64,000 nt of DNA from an uncultured Pseudomonadota bacterium (GCA_903828595.1 CAIKMS010000015.1:124001-188000); one strand, 5' to 3'. Counted from the first letter of the stretch, positions 1-8,398 are shown. Notes: generated by a model from the letters alone, not told the origin. Numbers and translations are program-made.

Positions 1-1162
1 CGGTGCACGAGTAGTAGTAGCCGTAGGCCGTACGACTATAGTTGGTGTAATCCTGCTGCTGAGCAATGTCACGGGACATAAATGCACCGGTGTACACAGC
101 ATGCAAGTCGCCAAACTTACCGTTAACCGTCCAGGCCGTGTTTGAGTACTTATCCTTGTCATAGGCCGGGGAGAACGCCGTGATCTGGTAAGGACCTAAC
201 AGTTGCGGTGTTGAAGCCGTAGCCGCCGTACCGGGGGTGTAATCCGAGCCGCGAGGGAACTGAGCGAAGTAACCGTCTGCTTCCATGTTCTGGTAGCTCT
301 GGGTGACCAGCGCGTTCCAGTCATCGTTAATCTGATACAGAGCCGATACGCGAATACCGCTGTACGAGAGTGGATTCTGAGCACGACCTGCGATGGTGAA
401 GTTATTGCCGTTCTGATTGATATCCGGAACGCCGTTGAAATAAACGCTGGCGCCAGTATCCGAGTTACGACGAGTGAACGTGCTTGGAACATTGGTGATG
501 TATCCACCGCGACGATCATCATAAATTGTGGCACGAACAGCCAGCTTGTCCTGAATCAAAGGCAAGTTCAGGGTCATGTTGGCATTGGTATTCGGATCGC
601 CACCGGCAGTGACGCCATAACCGGCATCCACGTTGCCTTCAGTGACGTTCAACTTTGGCTTGTTAGTGATGTAGCGAATAGCACCTGCTTCGGCACCACC
701 GCCGAACAAAGTGCCCTGAGGACCTTCTAGAACCTCAACGCGCTCCATGTCGACCATGTAAACGTCAGCGTTGCGGGCAGGGAACTGCATCGCCTGATCG
801 TCGAGGTAAAGAGCGACGTTGGGGAACGGAGCAATCGTCGAGCTCGACTGGTTACCGGCAAAACCAGCGCTCAATCCGCGCATGTAAATGTTGCCTTGAC
901 CTGGACCGTTGGTCGGCATGGTCACGTTTGGCAAGTACTTAACGAAATCGTCGAGGTTAGCCAGTCCCAACTGTTTGAGCTGGTCACCGGAAAAAGCCTG
1001 AATGGTAATCGGCACGTTCTGAATGGACTCCGAGCGACGCTGAGCCGTCACGACGATTTCGTCGAGACCGGTGGAGGGGTCGGTATCCGCCGCAAAAGTC
1101 ACTCCGCTTTGTGCTGCCAGCGCAGCCAAAACAGCCCAAGTCAGCTTTACATTGGTTTTCAA
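1..1162 (-). CDS. TonB-dependent outer-membrane receptor, N-terminal part (gene runs off left edge)
   Basis: The frame is open from 1162 to the window edge and encodes the first ~387 residues of an outer-membrane active transporter. There is no in-frame ATG. The likely start is TTG at 1162, with GAGAGG about 8 bases upstream. The product begins with a signal peptide (MKTNVKLTW, then an alanine-rich stretch ending TFAAD). Next come a TonB box (LDEIVVTAQRR) and a plug domain with the motifs LDDFVKYLPNV, IYMRGLS, VEVLEGPQGTLFGGG and GAIRYITNKP. The barrel follows and is cut by the edge. This family imports iron chelates, vitamins or larger organic molecules, and nothing here shows the substrate. 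It is divergent from the phosphonate gene at 1641. Confidence 0.93.
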   Translation of the reverse strand, partial: MKTNVKLTWAVLAALAAQSGVTFAADTDPSTGLDEIVVTAQRRSESIQNVPITIQAFSGDQLKQLGLANLDDFVKYLPNVTMPTNGPGQGNIYMRGLSAGFAGNQSSSTIAPFPNVALYLDDQAMQFPARNADVYMVDMERVEVLEGPQGTLFGGGAEAGAIRYITNKPKLNVTEGNVDAGYGVTAGGDPNTNANMTLNLPLIQDKLAVRATIYDDRRGGYITNVPSTFTRRNSDTGASVYFNGVPDINQNGNNFTIAGRAQNPLSYSGIRVSALYQINDDWNALVTQSYQNMEADGYFAQFPRGSDYTPGTAATASTPQLLGPYQITAFSPAYDKDKYSNTAWTVNGKFGDLHAVYTGAFMSRDIAQQQDYTNYSRTAYGYYYSCT

Positions 1163-1640
1163 AATAAACGCCCTCTCAGAGGTTATGTAACAAACAAAAC
1201 TAAAGTTTCAAAAGGAGTTACGCATGATGCTGCATAGAAAAGCGTCGCCCAACGGTCGCTGATCCTTGGTCGCCTTGAGGCGGCGTCCGTCGGCGCAGGC
1301 ATTTGCACCCTCAGCTACGCCCCGACCGAAGGTCACAAACAACAATGACGCATTGCAAAAAACGTACTAATCATCTTAACTTCCCAAAAGTTACGTATTG
1401 ATGACAGCCACCTGTGTCCGCTCAACATTTCGCTATTTTTGCTACGCTAAACACAATTAAAACGGCACCTTGAAGCCCGGAACAGGTTTTAGGTGGTGAT
1501 TTTTGTAGTAAAAAAACAACGCAGCTAGTTCAAGCCGTACCACGGCACCTGCCCATCCGCGATCGATGAACACAAGAGCAGTCACCGGGGTGTTAAGATG
1601 CGAAGCCGGTTTAAAACACCACCTGCATCCAGAGCCAACC
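1163..1640. other. Intergenic region between the TonB receptor and the phnZ-like gene
   Basis: This 478-base stretch separates two divergent genes and must hold both promoters. I see no convincing sigma-70 pair, riboswitch core or tRNA. A GC-rich part (about 1230-1340) can form small imperfect hairpins and the rest is AT-richer. The frame of the downstream gene stays open back to an ATG at 1566, but that 25-residue extension does not look like the protein family. Confidence 0.5.
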
Positions 1641-2195
1641 ATGCCCCACGTCGAGACGATTCTTGGGATATTTGATCGCGGCGGCGAGAGTGCCTATTTC
1701 GGCGAGGCCGTCTCGGTGGTTGAACACGGCCTGCAGGCCGCTTTATTCGCCCGCCAAGAAGGCGCAGAGGAGCCGTTGATTCTGGCGGCGCTACTGCATG
1801 ACGTGGGTCACCTGGTCGTTCCGGCGCCAGACTCACTGTCTGCCTGGCGCCATGATGCCCAGCACGAAATCAGTGGCAGCCAGTGGCTTTCCCAGTGGCT
1901 AAGACCGGCGGTGACCGAACCCATCCGCATGCACGTAGCGGCCAAACGTTACCTGTGCGCCACGGCGGCGAGCTATTTTGAGCGTTTAAGCGCGGCCTCT
2001 CGCCTGACTCTGGAACTGCAAGGCGGACCCATGTCAGAACATGAGGCAGCACTATTTAAGCAGCAGCCCTTTTTTCGAGAAGCGCTAAAGCTTCGGCTCT
2101 GGGACGAGCGCGCCAAAGTCGAAGGACTGCAAGCCGGCAAACTGGACGACTATCGAGCGATGATCGAAAGGCAGATCATCACCCGACCTCAGTAG
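1641..2195 (+). CDS. phnZ: PhnZ-like HD-domain mixed-valent diiron oxygenase (phosphonate C-P cleavage)
   Basis: A 184-residue cytoplasmic HD-domain protein. In PhnZ the enzyme cleaves the C-P bond of (R)-2-amino-1-hydroxyethylphosphonate with O2, giving glycine and phosphate. The spacing of its iron ligands and lid residues is reproduced here: Tyr19/Glu22, His29, His53-Asp54, His57, His75, His98, Lys102 and Asp155 (PhnZ: Tyr24/Glu27, His34, His58-Asp59, His62, His80, His104, Lys108, Asp161). I chose ATG 1641 because these offsets then match the family; an ATG at 1566 would add 25 unlikely residues. It converges on phnX. No phnY hydroxylase is in the window, so the exact substrate (aminoethyl or trimethylaminoethyl type) is open. 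Confidence 0.85.
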   Translation: MPHVETILGIFDRGGESAYFGEAVSVVEHGLQAALFARQEGAEEPLILAALLHDVGHLVVPAPDSLSAWRHDAQHEISGSQWLSQWLRPAVTEPIRMHVAAKRYLCATAASYFERLSAASRLTLELQGGPMSEHEAALFKQQPFFREALKLRLWDERAKVEGLQAGKLDDYRAMIERQIITRPQ

Positions 2196-2248
2196 GCTCA
2201 ATCGTTCCATGCGCGGTGGCGACCCCATCGTCAGCGCCGCGAACCGCC

Positions 2249-3034
2249 TTAGTCTAGATTTCGCAAGGCAAAGACTAAATCGGCAACGCTATTGATCACC
2301 AGATTTGCGCCGGCGGCGTACAGGGCGCGGCTTGATGCTTCAATTCGTGCTTGGCGCTGGGTCTCACTCAAAGCCGCCAAAGCCGCCGCGGACAAACCCA
2401 CCCCGTTACCCGAGGCCGCCAATCCAACGGTGAAGCAACCCGCGGCACGGCCTTCGGCTACTCCGGCCTCAGCATCGTCCACCTTGACCACACGACTCAA
2501 GGGCCAGACGCCTAAGTCCGCACAGGCCCGATAAATCATTAGCGGTGAGGGCCGCCCCTGCACGGTGTCGCCCGAGCACAGCAGATGGTCGGGTACGTAA
2601 CCTTGCTGCGCGGCGCGCGCAAGCACCGGTTCCATCATTTCGCGCGTATAGCCCGTCGATGAGGCAATCTTTAAACCCTCACTCCGCAAAGTATCAACCG
2701 CCTCGCGCGCACCCTCAATCAGCGTTGCCACTACCGCCGCCTGATCGCGCATCAGTGGCCCAAGCTCCATCACCAGCTGAGCGGCATCTGCCGCGGTGGG
2801 TAGTCGTCCTTGGGCTTTCGCCCATGCCTCACGAACGGCCGCATCGGCCAGTAAGGCGCTCACATGATCTGCTTTGGCCTTACCCATGTCCTTACGCGCC
2901 TGAGCGTCGGTGAGGCTCACTCCGTGATTGGCGAATGCCTCGACCAGCGCGAGTACAGGCGCGCAACAGCCGTGATCTACCATGGTGCCAGCCCAATCGA
3001 AAATCACCAGATCAAAGCGTTTGCTCAGGCTCAT
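2249..3034 (-). CDS. phnX: Phosphonoacetaldehyde hydrolase (phosphonatase)
   Basis: A 261-residue HAD-superfamily enzyme that splits phosphonoacetaldehyde to acetaldehyde and phosphate, the second step of 2-aminoethylphosphonate breakdown. Visible hallmarks are the HAD nucleophile motif DWAGT (Asp13, Thr17), the family sequence VDHGCCAP, and ARKDMGKAKADHV with Met50 and Lys54, where Lys54 aligns with the Schiff-base lysine (Lys53 of Bacillus PhnX). ATG 3034 has GAAGGAA 8 bases upstream and fits the family length (~265-270). A longer frame from 3115 is unlikely. The usual partner phnW (2-AEP transaminase) is not in the window. The gene is divergent from the carrier at 3198, so they may share a control region. 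Confidence 0.92.
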   Translation of the reverse strand: MSLSKRFDLVIFDWAGTMVDHGCCAPVLALVEAFANHGVSLTDAQARKDMGKAKADHVSALLADAAVREAWAKAQGRLPTAADAAQLVMELGPLMRDQAAVVATLIEGAREAVDTLRSEGLKIASSTGYTREMMEPVLARAAQQGYVPDHLLCSGDTVQGRPSPLMIYRACADLGVWPLSRVVKVDDAEAGVAEGRAAGCFTVGLAASGNGVGLSAAALAALSETQRQARIEASSRALYAAGANLVINSVADLVFALRNLD

Positions 3035-3197
3035 ACGAAAAATTCCTTCATTTAACTTTGGATCGCGGCTGACCGGCACGGTATCACGCATTAGTCTACC
3101 GGTTGCTGCGAGCATATTCAGTGTTCATGTTTTGCTCTAACCTTATCATTCAAGATCCGTTTCTTCGCCACGCATCCCAAATCTAAAGGCCTCCACA

Positions 3198-4484
3198 GTG
3201 ACCAGCCCCTTGCGTCGATTTCTTGAGCGATCCGGTCCCGTGACTTTCACGGTCATCGCCGGCTTAGCGGGTTTCTCGGCCTATTTTGCGATGTACGCTT
3301 TTCGCAAACCTTTTTCAGCTGCCACGTTTACCGATGTGCCCGGCTGGAACTTAGCGGTGGACTACAAAATAGCCCTAGTCTTAGCTCAGGTTCTGGGCTA
3401 CGCCTTATCCAAATTAATTGGGATTAAGGTCATTTCCGAACTTGACCCTGCACGCCGCTCATTAGCCTTTGTGGGGCTGATCCTGCTGGCGTGGCTGGCG
3501 CTCATAGCCTTTGCCATTATTCCAGCACCGTGGAATGTCGCCGCGATGTTCTTCAACGGATTGCCACTGGGAATGATTTGGGGTCTGGTATTTGGCTATA
3601 TGGAGGGACGACGCACCTCCGAGGTACTTGGCGCCATTCTTTGCGCCAGCTTTATCCTGTCATCCGGTGCCGTCAAAACGGTGGGCAAGTTGTTGATGTC
3701 AGTCTGGCACATCAGTCCATTCTGGATGCCCGCCGCCGCCGGCGCGGTGTTCTTTCCGATCGTCTTACTATCGGTTACCGCATTGTCCGCACTGCCTCCC
3801 CCCAGCGCCCTGGATGAATCAGCACGTGTGCGACGTGCTCCGATGAATAGCGCCGCTCGCGCGGCGTTTCTCAAGGACTTCGGATTAGGGATTGCTTTAT
3901 TGGTCATCAGTTACGTGATGACCACTGCGCTGCGCGACTTTCGCGACAATTTTGCCGCAGAGCTATGGACTAATCTTGGTTATGGCAACGGTGCGGCCAT
4001 TTTTACGGCGAGCGAAGTTCCGGTCGCCGCCATCGCTTTACTCGTGTTAGGGCTGATCATTGTCATCAAGGACAACAAACGGGCTCTTCTAGTCATTCAC
4101 AGTGTGATCCTTGCCGGCCTCGGGCTTTTAGGTGGCTCTACCCTGGCCTTTCAGGCGGGTCTCATCGGCCCCATCAGCTGGATGATCATCAGCGGCGCGG
4201 GCTTATACATGGCTTACACGCCGTTTAACGCGATGTTGTTTGATCGCCTGATTGCGGTAAGCGGACGAATTGGCACTGCCGGCTTTCTGATTTATCTGGC
4301 CGACGCCTCCGGTTATGCCGGCAGCTGCGCGCTTCTCATCTGGCGAAACTTCGCGCTGCCGTCGTTGCCCTGGCTACAGGTCTATATCACCAGTATCTAC
4401 GCAACGTGCCTTTTGGGGGGGCTGTTGGTCGCCGGTGCCGCCGTGTACTTTCAACGGCGTGGGCCAGCCGCCCAGCCTGCCTAG
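3198..4484 (+). CDS. MFS-type membrane carrier, DUF5690-like
   Basis: A 428-residue inner-membrane protein with about 12 hydrophobic segments. The N-terminus (AGFSAYFAMYAFRKPFSAA) is what I recognise from the DUF5690 group of putative MFS carriers; that assignment is from memory. The start is GTG 3198, the first in-frame start ahead of a basic N-terminus (MTSPLRRFLERSG). It is transcribed away from phnX with 163 bases between them. Its place beside two C-P cleaving enzymes makes a phosphonate or organophosphorus substrate a reasonable inference, but the sequence does not show it. No partner ABC transporter is present. Confidence 0.75.
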   Translation: MTSPLRRFLERSGPVTFTVIAGLAGFSAYFAMYAFRKPFSAATFTDVPGWNLAVDYKIALVLAQVLGYALSKLIGIKVISELDPARRSLAFVGLILLAWLALIAFAIIPAPWNVAAMFFNGLPLGMIWGLVFGYMEGRRTSEVLGAILCASFILSSGAVKTVGKLLMSVWHISPFWMPAAAGAVFFPIVLLSVTALSALPPPSALDESARVRRAPMNSAARAAFLKDFGLGIALLVISYVMTTALRDFRDNFAAELWTNLGYGNGAAIFTASEVPVAAIALLVLGLIIVIKDNKRALLVIHSVILAGLGLLGGSTLAFQAGLIGPISWMIISGAGLYMAYTPFNAMLFDRLIAVSGRIGTAGFLIYLADASGYAGSCALLIWRNFALPSLPWLQVYITSIYATCLLGGLLVAGAAVYFQRRGPAAQPA

Positions 4485-4516
4485 GGCAGCCGAGTTAAAA
4501 AATTAAGGCTTACCTG

Positions 4517-5302
4517 TCAGCGATCAAGAAATTGCCGTATGCTCTTAATGGTCAAACTCGCATCACCCAACGCCAAGTCCAGATGGGCAGGGATAGACTC
4601 CACCACCCATGAACTGGGAAGCGCACGAGCAACGGCTGTATTAGCGCTTAGGGCCAAAACGGGAGCGGTTAAACCAGCCGTGCGGTCACGCCATGACCAC
4701 CGCGATAAGGCTACCGCCGGCCATTGGCCAGTCTGACCTCCAGCGATCAGCTCACCAAATACTGGCAAATACGCTCGCAGCGCATCGGCATCAGAATCCA
4801 ACGGCGCACGCGCAGCCCACAAGGATGCCAACCCACTGCCCGACGCATCAGGTAGGCCCCACGGGACGTAGGAAACTGTCTCGGTCGGTGGATTAATGAG
4901 AACTAAGCGACGTACAGCAGTACCTAAATAATGGGCCATTTCCACCGCGACGGCAGCACCTACACCCACGCCCAACACATCCACAGAGCGCAGCCGCAGG
5001 CTGCGCAACATCTCAGATATTGCCGCTGCATGATCAGCTAAGGAGATAATTCCAGGCGGGGCATCCGATTGCCCGCAGCCCGGCAAGTCCGGCACGTAAA
5101 TGGACCGATCCTGCCCTAGCCTCGGTAGCAACGGGGCTAAACTGACTGATGACCCCGGCCCGTCATGCAACGCCACCAACGGCGTTAGTTCATCAAATCC
5201 GCCCGTTGAAGGAAATGCGGTTCGACAATGTAGCTGCCCGAAGCGCGACTCAAAGTACGCTCGGCGCAAGTTTGGAGCCCTAACAACTGCTTTAGCTTTC
5301 AT
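4517..5302 (-). CDS. Alpha/beta-hydrolase-fold protein lacking the nucleophile
   Basis: A 261-residue protein with alpha/beta hydrolase architecture: a strand ending VALHDGPGSS (residues 42-52, in place of HGGPG), DLPGCGQSD (72-80), and the nucleophile elbow region at 110-115. The elbow reads LGVGVG, so the position normally held by Ser, Cys or Asp is Gly113. The usual acid after the sixth strand is also missing (ALSANTAVA), while a late histidine (IPAHLDLALGD) remains. This points to a non-hydrolytic binding protein or a pseudoenzyme. It may be read with gloA, whose stop lies 122 bases upstream in the same direction. No obvious substrate. Confidence 0.75.
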   Translation of the reverse strand: MKAKAVVRAPNLRRAYFESRFGQLHCRTAFPSTGGFDELTPLVALHDGPGSSVSLAPLLPRLGQDRSIYVPDLPGCGQSDAPPGIISLADHAAAISEMLRSLRLRSVDVLGVGVGAAVAVEMAHYLGTAVRRLVLINPPTETVSYVPWGLPDASGSGLASLWAARAPLDSDADALRAYLPVFGELIAGGQTGQWPAVALSRWSWRDRTAGLTAPVLALSANTAVARALPSSWVVESIPAHLDLALGDASLTIKSIRQFLDR

Positions 5303-5346
5303 AGTCCGCCTTCCTTGGAGATAGTACGCAGACTAGCCGTGACTAA

Positions 5347-5365
5347 CGCTTCGAAACACGAAGCG
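5347..5365. terminator. Perfect 7-bp hairpin between gloA and the hydrolase-fold gene
   Basis: CGCTTCG-AAACA-CGAAGCG forms a perfect 7-base stem with a 5-base loop in the gap downstream of gloA. No T-run follows on either strand, so it could be a weak terminator, an RNA-stability element or an operator. Confidence 0.3.
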
Positions 5366-5423
5366 CGTCGCAGTCTTTTGCAGGTTGTGCAGAACGCTGC
5401 GAATCTAAATGCCTTAAGTAAAG

Positions 5424-5846
5424 CTACCACTCACCGACGTTAGGCATCGAGACCCATGGCTCGACTAGAGGCAGTGCCTCGCCTTTCTGCAGCAACTCAA
5501 TCGAGACCAAATCCGGCGAACGGACAAAAGCCATACGCCCATCCCGCGGTGGGCGACTGATCACCACACCGCCGTCCATCAAGCGCTGGCAGGTCTCATA
5601 AATGTTGTCGACCTCATAAGCCAAGTGCCCGAAGGCACGGCCCATGCCGTAAGGTGCCTGAGGATCCCAGTTATAAGTTAACTCTAGCTGGGCTTCGTGA
5701 TTACCAGCAGCAGCTAAAAAGACCAGCGTAAAGCGGCCCTTTTCAAAATCCTTACGATGCAATTCAACCAAGCCGAGCTTATTGCAATAAAAATCGATAG
5801 ATTGATCGAGATTCGTCACGCGAACCATCGTGTGTAGATACTTCAT
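5424..5846 (-). CDS. gloA: Lactoylglutathione lyase (glyoxalase I)
   Basis: A 140-residue vicinal-oxygen-chelate enzyme that converts the methylglyoxal-glutathione hemithioacetal to S-lactoylglutathione in the cytoplasm. The four metal ligands are visible: His5 (KYLHTMVRV), Glu55 (AQLELTYNWD), His74 (FGHLAYEVD) and Glu117 (VSIELLQ). This matches His5/Glu56/His74/Glu122 of the E. coli nickel-type enzyme, and the length also fits that type. ATG 5846 follows GAGGGA 6 bases upstream; an upstream frame to 5879 is not needed. It lies 57 bases downstream of ilvB in the same direction, so co-transcription is possible. gshA and gor elsewhere in the window supply the cofactor. Confidence 0.95.
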   Translation of the reverse strand: MKYLHTMVRVTNLDQSIDFYCNKLGLVELHRKDFEKGRFTLVFLAAAGNHEAQLELTYNWDPQAPYGMGRAFGHLAYEVDNIYETCQRLMDGGVVISRPPRDGRMAFVRSPDLVSIELLQKGEALPLVEPWVSMPNVGEW

Positions 5847-5903
5847 AGACGCTCCCTCGCAGCCTTGGACTCGTAGCAAATACCCAGATCCCTAAGATAT
5901 GCC

Positions 5904-7742
5904 CTAAAACATCTCTGCCGTATCCGGCGGCGTGACGTCGTGGTCTGTCTTACGCGACACGATATGATCGCCGGTAATCATTTCCTCGTAAGACTGTCCG
6001 GGCCCCACCATGGGGTATACCCCGGCATCCGTATCGATCATCACCTCAAGAAACGCGGGACCTTTGAATTCCATGAACTCTTTGATTACAGCAGGCACGT
6101 CAGCCTTTTTATCCAATCGCTTGGCAAACCCGTACCCATCAGCAAGCGCGGCACGAACGAAGTCTTTCTTGTGCAGTGATTTGTCACTGGCTGACAAGCG
6201 ACCTTTAAAGAAAAGCTTCTGCCATTGCTTCACCATACCGTCGCCGCAGTTATTCAGAACAACAACCTTGACCGGCAAATCGTAGGTAGTCACTGTCTCC
6301 AGCTCACCCAGATTCATACGAATACTGGCGTCACCATCAATATCAATAACGACTCGTGACGGATGCGCAAACTGCGCACCAATCGCTGCCGGCAGGCCAA
6401 AGCCCATGGTGCCCATACTGCCGGAGGTGAGCCATTGCCGTGGCCCCTTGAAGTCAAAATACTGAGCCGCCCACATTTGATGCTGGCCAACACCGGTAGC
6501 GATTATGGCCTCGCCCTTGGCATGCTTATTGATCTCTTCAATCACGTAATAGGGCTGAATAAGCTCGCTGTCACGATCGTAATTAAACGCATGAACGCTA
6601 CGTAACTGCGCACAGTGGGCATGCCACGCAGACCAGTCGACTGAAAAATTACTGGTCTTTGCATAGTGCAGCAAAGCACTTAACGTTTGCCGTAATGGGC
6701 CTATGTGGTGAAACCCCACCTTCTTTACTTTGTTGATTTCCGATACATCAACTTCAAAGTGGGCAATCACCCGTGCATTAGGTGCAAACCGGGCCGGCAC
6801 GCCAGCAACCCGATCGTCAAAACGCGCACCCAGAACAATCAAAAAGTCGCAATCGTCAACGGCGTAATTGGCGAAGGCCGCACCATGCATTCCGAGCATC
6901 CGCATGGACAACGGCTCGGTGGTATCAAAAGCGCCTATGCCCATCAAAGTCGTCACGACTGGAATACGCAAATGCTGCGCAAAGTGGGTGAGCTCAACGG
7001 AAGCTTCACCGTTAATTGCGCCACCGCCGGCATAAATCAACGGCCGCTGCGCGGTAGACAACAGTGAGTAGAACTCAGCGGCTGACGCATCGGACAACGT
7101 GCTTTTGTCCACCAACGCCAATCGTCGCCGGTAGCCTGGTATGGGTAAGGCACCTTGGCCCTGATAAGGTCCCTTCCAGTTTTGAACGTCCTTAGGCACA
7201 TCAATCACCACAGGACCGGGGCGTCCGGTGCGGGCAATTTCAAAGGCCGTGCGCACGGTGGCTTCTAACAAGGTAGGGTCAGTGACCAAAAATACGTGTT
7301 TTGCCACAGAACCCATAATCGCGGTCACCGGCGCTTCTTGAAACGCGTCGGTGCCAATGGCGGCGGTAGGCACTTGCCCACAGATCACGACAATCGGCAC
7401 CGAGTCCGCTAAACAATCACGTACCGGAGTCACCGTGTTGGTGGCCCCCGGACCGGAGGTGACCACACAAACCCCCACCTTGCCACTGGCTCGCGCATAA
7501 CCGGCGGCCATAAATCCGGCTCCCTGCTCGTTGGCGGGTACGACCAGAGGCATGGATGGCTGCGCAGAGTCGCGATTATGTACAAAGATGGCATCGTAAG
7601 TCGGCAAAATCGCGCCGCCGCTGTAACCGAAAATCACCTCAACGCCTTCATCAGCCAGAACTTGGACAATAATTTCGGCGCCCGACAACACCTGTCCGGC
7701 GCGTGGGTGCTTGGCAGATTCGAGGGATTCAGGGTGATTCAC
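5904..7742 (-). CDS. ilvB: Acetolactate synthase, large catalytic subunit
   Basis: The ThDP-dependent catalytic subunit that condenses two pyruvates, or pyruvate and 2-oxobutyrate, in valine/leucine/isoleucine synthesis. The family pattern is clear: GYSGGAILPTYDAI, NEQGAGFMAAGYARASG with the catalytic Glu, VTSGPGATN, GRPGPVVIDVPKDVQ, the FAD/middle domain, and the C-terminal ThDP segment DIDGDASIRMNLGEL...VVLNN. I propose GTG 7742 (612 residues, start MNHPESLES). The frame continues upstream to ATG 7835 and TTG 7847, adding an unusual hydrophobic stretch. The regulatory subunit gene ilvH is adjacent but divergent, whereas ilvB and ilvH usually sit in one operon. Confidence 0.93.
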   Translation of the reverse strand: MNHPESLESAKHPRAGQVLSGAEIIVQVLADEGVEVIFGYSGGAILPTYDAIFVHNRDSAQPSMPLVVPANEQGAGFMAAGYARASGKVGVCVVTSGPGATNTVTPVRDCLADSVPIVVICGQVPTAAIGTDAFQEAPVTAIMGSVAKHVFLVTDPTLLEATVRTAFEIARTGRPGPVVIDVPKDVQNWKGPYQGQGALPIPGYRRRLALVDKSTLSDASAAEFYSLLSTAQRPLIYAGGGAINGEASVELTHFAQHLRIPVVTTLMGIGAFDTTEPLSMRMLGMHGAAFANYAVDDCDFLIVLGARFDDRVAGVPARFAPNARVIAHFEVDVSEINKVKKVGFHHIGPLRQTLSALLHYAKTSNFSVDWSAWHAHCAQLRSVHAFNYDRDSELIQPYYVIEEINKHAKGEAIIATGVGQHQMWAAQYFDFKGPRQWLTSGSMGTMGFGLPAAIGAQFAHPSRVVIDIDGDASIRMNLGELETVTTYDLPVKVVVLNNCGDGMVKQWQKLFFKGRLSASDKSLHKKDFVRAALADGYGFAKRLDKKADVPAVIKEFMEFKGPAFLEVMIDTDAGVYPMVGPGQSYEEMITGDHIVSRKTDHDVTPPDTAEMF

Positions 7743-7906
7743 GATGCAGTTCCCGAAAAAAATCGCTTGAGAAAGGATACCCACTGAAAAGCGGTGGGCC
7801 CTCGAGAGTATCAACGTTAGACCGACTTCGTCCATGCAATGCAGCAAATTTGCGGCTATCCTCTGCCACTATCAACACACAGGACTGACCTGTCAGGAGC
7901 TTACGG
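7743..7906. promoter_or_regulatory. Shared control region of divergent ilvB and ilvH
   Basis: These 164 bases must carry promoters for both subunit genes. Visible elements are an inverted repeat at 7780-7798 (CCCAC / GTGGG, 9-base loop), a run of seven A at 7756-7762 (T on the ilvB strand), and a 12-base palindrome CTGACCTGTCAG at 7885-7896 just before the ilvH ribosome binding site. On the ilvB strand the upstream in-frame codons are rich in Leu, Ile and Val. Function is not shown by sequence alone. Confidence 0.45.
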
Positions 7907-8398
7907 ATGCGTCACATCATTGCCGTTCAACTGCAAAACGAAGCCGGCGCCCTGACCCGCCTTGCCGGCCTTTTCGCCAGCCGCGGCTACAACATTGAAT
8001 CCTTGTCCGTGGCAGCGACCAATGACCCGACCCTGTCGCGCCTGACGCTGGTCACAACCGGTGACGAGTCCGCCATCACTCAGTTACTGGCCCAGATTCA
8101 AAAGCTAATCGACGTGGTGATGGTGACGGATCTGACCGATGGGCAGCATATAGAGCGCGAACTGCTGATTATCCGTTTGAAAGTCTCGCCGAACGGCCTC
8201 GAGTCTTTACAGCAGCTTACCCAAGAGCATGGCGCACGAGTGCTGGCCCAAGAGCCCGATAACTTTGTTATCGAGTTAACGCAAAGTGAAGCGGACGTGA
8301 ATCTCTTTATTGCAGCGGTTAGTCGATACGGAGTGATCCGTGAAGTCGTTCGCAGCGGGGCTTTGGCCTTGGCAACAACCGGCATGGCTGACGGTTAA
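7907..8398 (+). CDS. ilvH: Acetolactate synthase, small regulatory subunit
   Basis: A 163-residue regulatory subunit that activates IlvB and confers feedback inhibition by valine. It has an N-terminal ACT domain (MRHIIAVQLQNEAGALTRLA, then FASRGYNIESLSVA) and the C-terminal IlvH domain (ERELLIIRLKV through to RSGALAL). ATG 7907 has CAGGAG 7 bases upstream. Length is normal. It is the first gene of a short plus-strand unit with the GST 10 bases downstream, and it is head-to-head with ilvB. Confidence 0.96.
   Translation: MRHIIAVQLQNEAGALTRLAGLFASRGYNIESLSVAATNDPTLSRLTLVTTGDESAITQLLAQIQKLIDVVMVTDLTDGQHIERELLIIRLKVSPNGLESLQQLTQEHGARVLAQEPDNFVIELTQSEADVNLFIAAVSRYGVIREVVRSGALALATTGMADG

Noticed and set aside
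1163-1640. Possible riboswitch upstream of the TonB receptor (TPP or cobalamin)
   Set aside because: A CTGAGAGG-like string is present close to the start, but the other conserved boxes of either riboswitch are absent.
4984-5002. Sequencing error as the reason for the missing nucleophile in the hydrolase-fold protein
   Set aside because: The frame is intact, and the acid residue elsewhere is also missing, so a single error would not explain it.
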